Shown: positions 59,470 to 64,000 of the stretch, piece by piece
Layout: each line of letters starts with the position of its first letter
How positions within the stretch are numbered: the first letter of the stretch is position 1
NCBI GenBank assembly: GCA_039091255.1
Contig: JAWCMQ010000002.1
Location: 1-64,000 of the forward strand
Reading direction: 5' to 3'
Source of the DNA: JAWCMQ01 sp039091255
Lineage (GTDB): Archaea > Aenigmatarchaeota > Aenigmatarchaeia > GW2011-AR5 > JACRAC01
DNA: 64,000 nucleotides
Made by a program: the position numbers and the translations under genes
The notes under the pieces: model-generated
The model's input: only the letters and a program-made list of their open reading frames with translations
What the model was told of the DNA's origin: nothing
The model's database searches: none

Positions 59470-62400
59470 GTGATAATCTGAAAGAACTTATCAAAGCGTT
59501 TATCGACAACGTTGGCCTAGTGGAGCACCAGATTACTTCATTCGACGAATTCGTCGACTGTAGGTTGCAAAAGATAATCGATGACATCGGCGAAATTGCG
59601 CTAGAGGTTCCCGAGATTGCAGAATTCAAAATCAAGCTTGGCAAAGTAAGAATTCCAAAACCTTCCCTAAAGGAGGCTGACGGAGCTGTTCGATTTATAA
59701 CGCCCATGGAAGCGCGGATACGAGACCTAACTTACGCTAGTCCTGTTTTTGTCGAGATGATACCGATAATCAACGGCGTCGAGCAAGAACCTCAGGAAGT
59801 TCAGCTATGCGAGCTGCCAATCATGGTAAAATCAAAGCATTGCTCGCTGTACGGTCTCTCTCCTGCCGAGCTCGTCGAGGCTGGGGAGGATCCCGATGAC
59901 CCAGGTGGATATTTCATCATAAATGGGACAGAGCGAGCGATGGTGTTGGTCGAAGAAGTGCTCTCAAACCGGCCTATTGTTTCGGCCAAGGAAGGCATCG
60001 TAACCGCCCGTGTGAATTCCGAAGTCGCATCCTTTGTACAAAAGCACCTTATAGAATACAAGGATTCGATAGCGACTATCTCCTTCGCCAATCTGAAGAA
60101 GCTGCCACTCACCATCCTTCTGCGAGCGCTTGGGNNNNNNNNNNNNNNNNNNNNNNNNNNNNNNNNNNNNNNNNNNNNNNNNNNNNNNNNNNNNNNNNNN
60201 NNNNNNNNNNNNNNNNNNNNNNNNNNNNNNGGAATGGAAACAGATGAAGACATAATAGCCGCAATTTCAAAGAAACGGCGCGAAATAGAGGAGGTTTTCT
60301 TCAATATCGTTGAATTCGATGTCCACACAAAGGAAGAGGCATTTGAGTACATAGGCAGCAAGCTGAAAATCCCGCAAAAGGAATACCGTGAGCAGCGCGT
60401 CAACGACATACTCGACAAATACCTTTTGCCCCATCTTGGACAGAGCCCCAAGGCACGGATGGAAAAAGCTCAGTACCTCGCCAAGGTCATGCGTAAGCTG
60501 TTGCGGGTTGCGCTCGAGGGGCTCGAAGAGCAAGACATCGACCACTATGCCTACAAGCGCATCCGTTCAGTAGGAGACTTTTTCGAGGTTCTGTTCCGTT
60601 CGCTGCTGCTTGGAAAGTATGGGCTTGTTTCTCGAATCATATATTCTTACCAAAAACTTGTGCGCCGCGGAAAGATGCCAGCGATAAAATCCATCGTCGA
60701 GTCAGATTATCTCACGAAGCGTATCAGCTCGCACATGGCAACAGGACAGTGGATAGGCGGCCGTACAGGCGTGTGCCAACGTCTAGAGCGGACGAACTAC
60801 ATACGTACCCTCGGTCATCTGCGAAATGTTATATCGCCGCTTAGCAGCTCGCAAGAGCATTTTAAGGCTCGTGCCCTTCACCCAACGCAATGGGGCAGGC
60901 TTTGCGCAGAAGAGACGCCAGAAGGCGTAAACATCGGCCTCAGAAAATATCTTGCTCTAATGGCGGTAATGTCAGAAACAGCACCCGAGAAAGACCGAGA
61001 GTTTATCGTGAACCTCGCTCAAAAAGAGACGCCAGGAGATTTCGCGATTTTCATGGACGGTCGTTTTGTCACAACGACTTCCTCGCCCGAGCGCTTTGTT
61101 CACCGCATTCGTGACAAGCGCAGGGCAGGGCTTCTGCACCCGCATATATCGATTGGATTTGACCCCACATTTCAGGAAATAAACATCAACACAGATGCAG
61201 GACGCCTTATGCGACCGCTTATAGTCGTTGACAGCGGCAAGCCGAGGCTAAAGAGCGCCCACGTCGAAAAGGTAAAGAGCGGTGAAATGCTATGGTCGGA
61301 CCTTCTACAGCAAGGCATCATCGAATACCTTGATGCCGAGGAAGAGGACGGCGCATCAGTTGCGCTAGACCAAGACCACATCAGTGCAGAAAGCACGCAT
61401 CTCGAAATAAGCCCGATTGCTATAATGGGGCTTTCGGCTTCGCTGGTTCCATTCGCGCAACACAATCGTGGAGACCGCGTCAATTTCGGCGCAAAGATGT
61501 CTGGTCAGGCGCTTGGAATCTACGCCAAGAACTTCCTCTCAAGAAGTGAAACAAAATCCGACGTACTGATATATCCGCAGGAGCCGTTGGTGCATACCAC
61601 AACCGCAACATCCCTCCCGCTGCTGCAGGGGCAAAATGTTGTTCTTGCTCTGCTCTCCTTCTGCGGCTACAACATGGAAGATGCCATAATTATAAACAAA
61701 GCGTCACTGGAGCGCGGCTTTGGCCGCTCGCTCTTCTTCCGGTCGTACACGACCGAGGAAAAGCGCTACTTCGGCGTAGAGCGCGATGAAATCAAAATAC
61801 CAGACAAATCAGTGACAGGCTACCGCACCGAAGCGGCATATGCCAACCTCGCGGAAGACGGAATAATAAACCGTGAGACATCCGTGGCGTCAGGTGACGT
61901 CATAGTCGGCCGTGTATCGCCGCTGAGATTCTTCGGACCAGCAGCGGAGTCATTTATGGTTGGCACCGAAAGCCGCCGCGAGACGTCGGAAATCATACGC
62001 TACGGTGAAGAAGGAATCGTAGATAACGTTGCAATTACCGAAACAGCAGCCGGAGACCGCATAATTAAAGTCATTGTCCGAGCGGAGCGTGTGCCAGAAC
62101 TAGGAGACAAATTCGCATCGCGCCACGGCCAAAAGGGGATAGTCGGCCTTATAGTGCCAGCCGAAGACATGCCATTCACCGCAGATGGCATAGTGCCTGA
62201 TGTAATCGTCAATCCCCACGCCATCCCGTCGAGAATGACGATTGGACAGCTTCTAGAGCTCATTGCAGGCAAGGTAGGAGCACTGCTCGGCCAGCGCATA
62301 GATGCCACACCGTTCATGTCCGAGCATACGGAAGCTACGCTTCGTGCCGCACTTGAGAAGCTAGGATTTAGAGGCGATGGAAAGGAAACTATGTACAATG

Positions 62401-62825
62401 GCTTTACAGGCGAGATCTTTGAAGGCCAGATACTTATAGGAGAATGTTACTTCCAGAAGCTGCACCACATGGTTGCAAACAAGATTCACGCCCGTGCGCG
62501 CGGACCTGTGACGCTTCTCACAAAGCAGCCGACGGCCGGACGCTCGAAGCAAGGCGGTCTTCGATTGGGAGAGATGGAAAAGGACTGCCTGATAGCGCAC
62601 GGCGCAGCCCTCTTGCTCAAAGAAAGATTCAGCTCAGACCGTGCAAAAATACCGATATGCATTAAGTGCGGCTTGCCAGCAATTGACGATAGGATAAAAG
62701 GCAAAATATATTGCCCAGTCTGCAAAAAGGCTGACGTTCGTTTTGTCGAAATGGCGTATGCTTTCAAGCTTATGCTTGATGAGCTGAAATGCCTGGGCAT
62801 TTATCCGAAAATAGTTGCCGAGTGA
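59439..62825 (+). CDS. rpoB: RNA polymerase subunit B (undivided)
   Basis: 1128 codons including about 33 spurious ones at the N run; full-length, not split into B' and B''. Motifs: GRTGVCQRLERTNYIRTLGH, YNMEDAIIINKAS, KFASRHGQKGIVG and the C-terminal zinc site CIKCGLPAID/YCPVCKK. The ATG at 59439 overlaps rpoH by 31 bases; a Shine-Dalgarno (AGGTGAT, 59468-59474) instead points to a CTG at 59478 beginning LKELIKAF. It forms the catalytic pair with rpoA1. Confidence 0.93.
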   Translation: MLILSDCCSLGDNLKELIKAFIDNVGLVEHQITSFDEFVDCRLQKIIDDIGEIALEVPEIAEFKIKLGKVRIPKPSLKEADGAVRFITPMEARIRDLTYASPVFVEMIPIINGVEQEPQEVQLCELPIMVKSKHCSLYGLSPAELVEAGEDPDDPGGYFIINGTERAMVLVEEVLSNRPIVSAKEGIVTARVNSEVASFVQKHLIEYKDSIATISFANLKKLPLTILLRALGXXXXXXXXXXXXXXXXXXXXXXXXXXXXXXXXGMETDEDIIAAISKKRREIEEVFFNIVEFDVHTKEEAFEYIGSKLKIPQKEYREQRVNDILDKYLLPHLGQSPKARMEKAQYLAKVMRKLLRVALEGLEEQDIDHYAYKRIRSVGDFFEVLFRSLLLGKYGLVSRIIYSYQKLVRRGKMPAIKSIVESDYLTKRISSHMATGQWIGGRTGVCQRLERTNYIRTLGHLRNVISPLSSSQEHFKARALHPTQWGRLCAEETPEGVNIGLRKYLALMAVMSETAPEKDREFIVNLAQKETPGDFAIFMDGRFVTTTSSPERFVHRIRDKRRAGLLHPHISIGFDPTFQEININTDAGRLMRPLIVVDSGKPRLKSAHVEKVKSGEMLWSDLLQQGIIEYLDAEEEDGASVALDQDHISAESTHLEISPIAIMGLSASLVPFAQHNRGDRVNFGAKMSGQALGIYAKNFLSRSETKSDVLIYPQEPLVHTTTATSLPLLQGQNVVLALLSFCGYNMEDAIIINKASLERGFGRSLFFRSYTTEEKRYFGVERDEIKIPDKSVTGYRTEAAYANLAEDGIINRETSVASGDVIVGRVSPLRFFGPAAESFMVGTESRRETSEIIRYGEEGIVDNVAITETAAGDRIIKVIVRAERVPELGDKFASRHGQKGIVGLIVPAEDMPFTADGIVPDVIVNPHAIPSRMTIGQLLELIAGKVGALLGQRIDATPFMSEHTEATLRAALEKLGFRGDGKETMYNGFTGEIFEGQILIGECYFQKLHHMVANKIHARARGPVTLLTKQPTAGRSKQGGLRLGEMEKDCLIAHGAALLLKERFSSDRAKIPICIKCGLPAIDDRIKGKIYCPVCKKADVRFVEMAYAFKLMLDELKCLGIYPKIVAE
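60135..60230. other. Assembly gap in rpoB, probably empty
   Basis: The flanks read LRALG and METDED; removing 99 bases gives LGMETDED, expected for archaeal RpoB, in frame. Confidence 0.75.
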
Positions 62826-62870
62826 CAGAATGAAAGCTTGCGAAAAAAGTCGATATGGAGTGACCACCTG

Positions 62871-64000
62871 ATGCCCATAAAGTCCCTGGAATTTGGTGTG
62901 CTGTCGCCGAAAGTAATCAAGGAAATGTCCGCCGTGAAAATCGAGCAGCCTGAGCTCTATGATACGGATGGATTTCCCATCACCGGCGGACTCGCAGACC
63001 TGCGGCTGGGTGTTGTCGACCCTGGCCTGCGCTGCAAAACGTGTGGCGGAACGGTCGGTCACTGTTTAGGGCACTTCGGTCATCTTGAGCTCACAAAGCC
63101 TGTAATCAATCCGCTCTATGGCAAAAAGGTATACATGATACTGCGAGCTACATGTCGTTCGTGTTCTCGCATGCTCGCTGCGCCTGAAGCAGTAGCGAAA
63201 ATGAAGCACCCGCTGAACGAAATCGGAAAGGCGCGTCCAACTACCTGCCCTCATTGTGGAGCGAAGCAGAAGGAACTGACATTTGTAAAGCCAACCTCGT
63301 ACCGCGAGGGCAAAGATGAGCTAACAGCCGAACAAGTCCGTCAGCGGCTGGAGAAGATTCCCGATGAAGACGTCGCGGCATTGCGCATCAAAGGAGGAAG
63401 GCCTGAGTGGCTTGTGCTGACGATTCTTCCAATCCCGCCTGTGACAGTCCGTCCATCGATAACACTTGAAACAGGCGAGCGGTCTGAGGATGATCTCACG
63501 CATAAGCTTGTTGACGTGGTGCGCATAAACGAGCGCCTGAAGAAAAACCTCGAACTTGGCGCACCCGACTTTATAATCGCTGATATCTGGGAGCTGTTGC
63601 AGTACCACGTCTCGACATACATGGACAACGAGATAGCCACGCTGCCACCGGCGCGCCATCGCTCAGGTCGCGCACTGCGCACGCTTGTCCAGCGCCTCGG
63701 CAAAAAAGATGGACGCTTCCGTGGCAATTTGAGCGGCAAACGCGTGAACTTCTCTGCCAGAACGGTTATCTCTCCCGACCCTTCCATATCAATGTCCGAA
63801 GTAGGCGTACCGCAAGAATTAGCAAAAGAATTAACGGTCTCGGTCCGCGCATCAAAAGGAAACCTCGAAGAGCTCCGCAGACTCGTCAAAAATGGACGCG
63901 TTTGGCCGGGAGCAAACTATGTTACCCGTCCAGATGGCATTCGAAAGAAGATTACTGATGAAAACAAAGACGAAGTAGCCAAAGAGCTCACCGATGGGTA
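62871..64000 (+). CDS. rpoA1: RNA polymerase subunit A' (N-terminal part, runs off the window)
   Basis: Starts MPIKSLEFGVLSPKVIKEM and continues to the end of the window (377 codons). The N-terminal zinc site CKTCGGTVGHCLGHFGHLEL, a second CRSC/CPHC pair, GKKDGRFRGNLSGKRVNFS and ARTVISPDP identify the largest subunit. The catalytic loop lies beyond the window. The upstream GGAGTGA is a plausible Shine-Dalgarno. Confidence 0.94.
   Translation, partial: MPIKSLEFGVLSPKVIKEMSAVKIEQPELYDTDGFPITGGLADLRLGVVDPGLRCKTCGGTVGHCLGHFGHLELTKPVINPLYGKKVYMILRATCRSCSRMLAAPEAVAKMKHPLNEIGKARPTTCPHCGAKQKELTFVKPTSYREGKDELTAEQVRQRLEKIPDEDVAALRIKGGRPEWLVLTILPIPPVTVRPSITLETGERSEDDLTHKLVDVVRINERLKKNLELGAPDFIIADIWELLQYHVSTYMDNEIATLPPARHRSGRALRTLVQRLGKKDGRFRGNLSGKRVNFSARTVISPDPSISMSEVGVPQELAKELTVSVRASKGNLEELRRLVKNGRVWPGANYVTRPDGIRKKITDENKDEVAKELTDG

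Overview
The window comes from an archaeon, most likely a DPANN lineage (Micrarchaeota- or Diapherotrites-like; inferred from gene content, no marker phylogeny was run). Archaeal hallmarks are S26e, the rpoH-rpoB-rpoA1 operon, 7S SRP RNA, Mre11/Rad50, two HerA-type ATPases, FtsZ, GatCAB, a Sec11-type signal peptidase, type IV pilin-like proteins, leaderless genes with a TATA box about 25 bases upstream, and intron-containing tRNAs. Base composition is moderately GC-rich, apart from an AT-rich DUF262 cassette (29.3-31.4 kb) and a fairly AT-rich effector gene at the CRISPR locus.

Layout. 0-2.1 kb: S26e and a lone LeuA. 2.2-9.0 kb: a type IV pilus/secretion operon (ATPase, two TadC/GspF-like membrane proteins, six secreted or pilin-like proteins). 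9.0-15.4 kb, opposite strand: three large surface proteins and a small cysteine-rich protein. 15.4-21.5 kb: membrane proteins, a PfpI-like enzyme, two archaeal pilins, SRP RNA, an M50-like protease and a HerA-type ATPase carrying the end of an intein. 21.5-28.1 kb, minus strand: FHA protein, unknown protein, signal peptidase, rhomboid, antiporter, FtsZ, uracil-DNA glycosylase. 28.1-31.4 kb: a Xer-like integrase, divergent from a DUF262 restriction-type gene that lies between att-like direct repeats. 31.4-38.5 kb: gatC-gatA, gatB, repair genes, HerA. 38.8-43.2 kb: a compact CRISPR-Cas system. 43.3-49.5 kb: Rad50, Mre11, a secreted coiled-coil protein, a membrane-bound regulator and endonuclease III. 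49.5-54.2 kb: an unusual four-gene HAD/winged-helix operon. 54-64 kb: CYTH protein, CTP synthase, 5S rRNA, tRNA-Asp, tRNA-Lys and RNA polymerase genes.

The main system is the CRISPR locus: cas1-cas2-cas4, a 552-residue RuvC/zinc-ribbon effector of the Cas12f (Cas14) type, and nine 37-base repeats, all read on the minus strand. Between effector and array I find a strong tracrRNA candidate: a TATA box, three stem-loops, a loop complementary to the repeat 3' end, and an anti-repeat. This matches the layout of miniature Cas12f systems known from DPANN archaea. cas4 is split by a one-base frameshift.

A family of short palindromic elements (left end TAACGAGC, right end GCGAGCTATTCGT) recurs throughout in one orientation. 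Copies lie between genes, inside the intron of tRNA-Asp, at the start of gatA, and as an in-frame array inside the uracil-DNA glycosylase gene. Nine runs of about 94-99 N mark scaffold joins. Three are flanked by an identical 128-133 base duplication and are assembly artefacts; four others sit inside otherwise continuous proteins and probably hide almost nothing; the one at 19.8 kb hides the front of a HerA gene and most of its intein.
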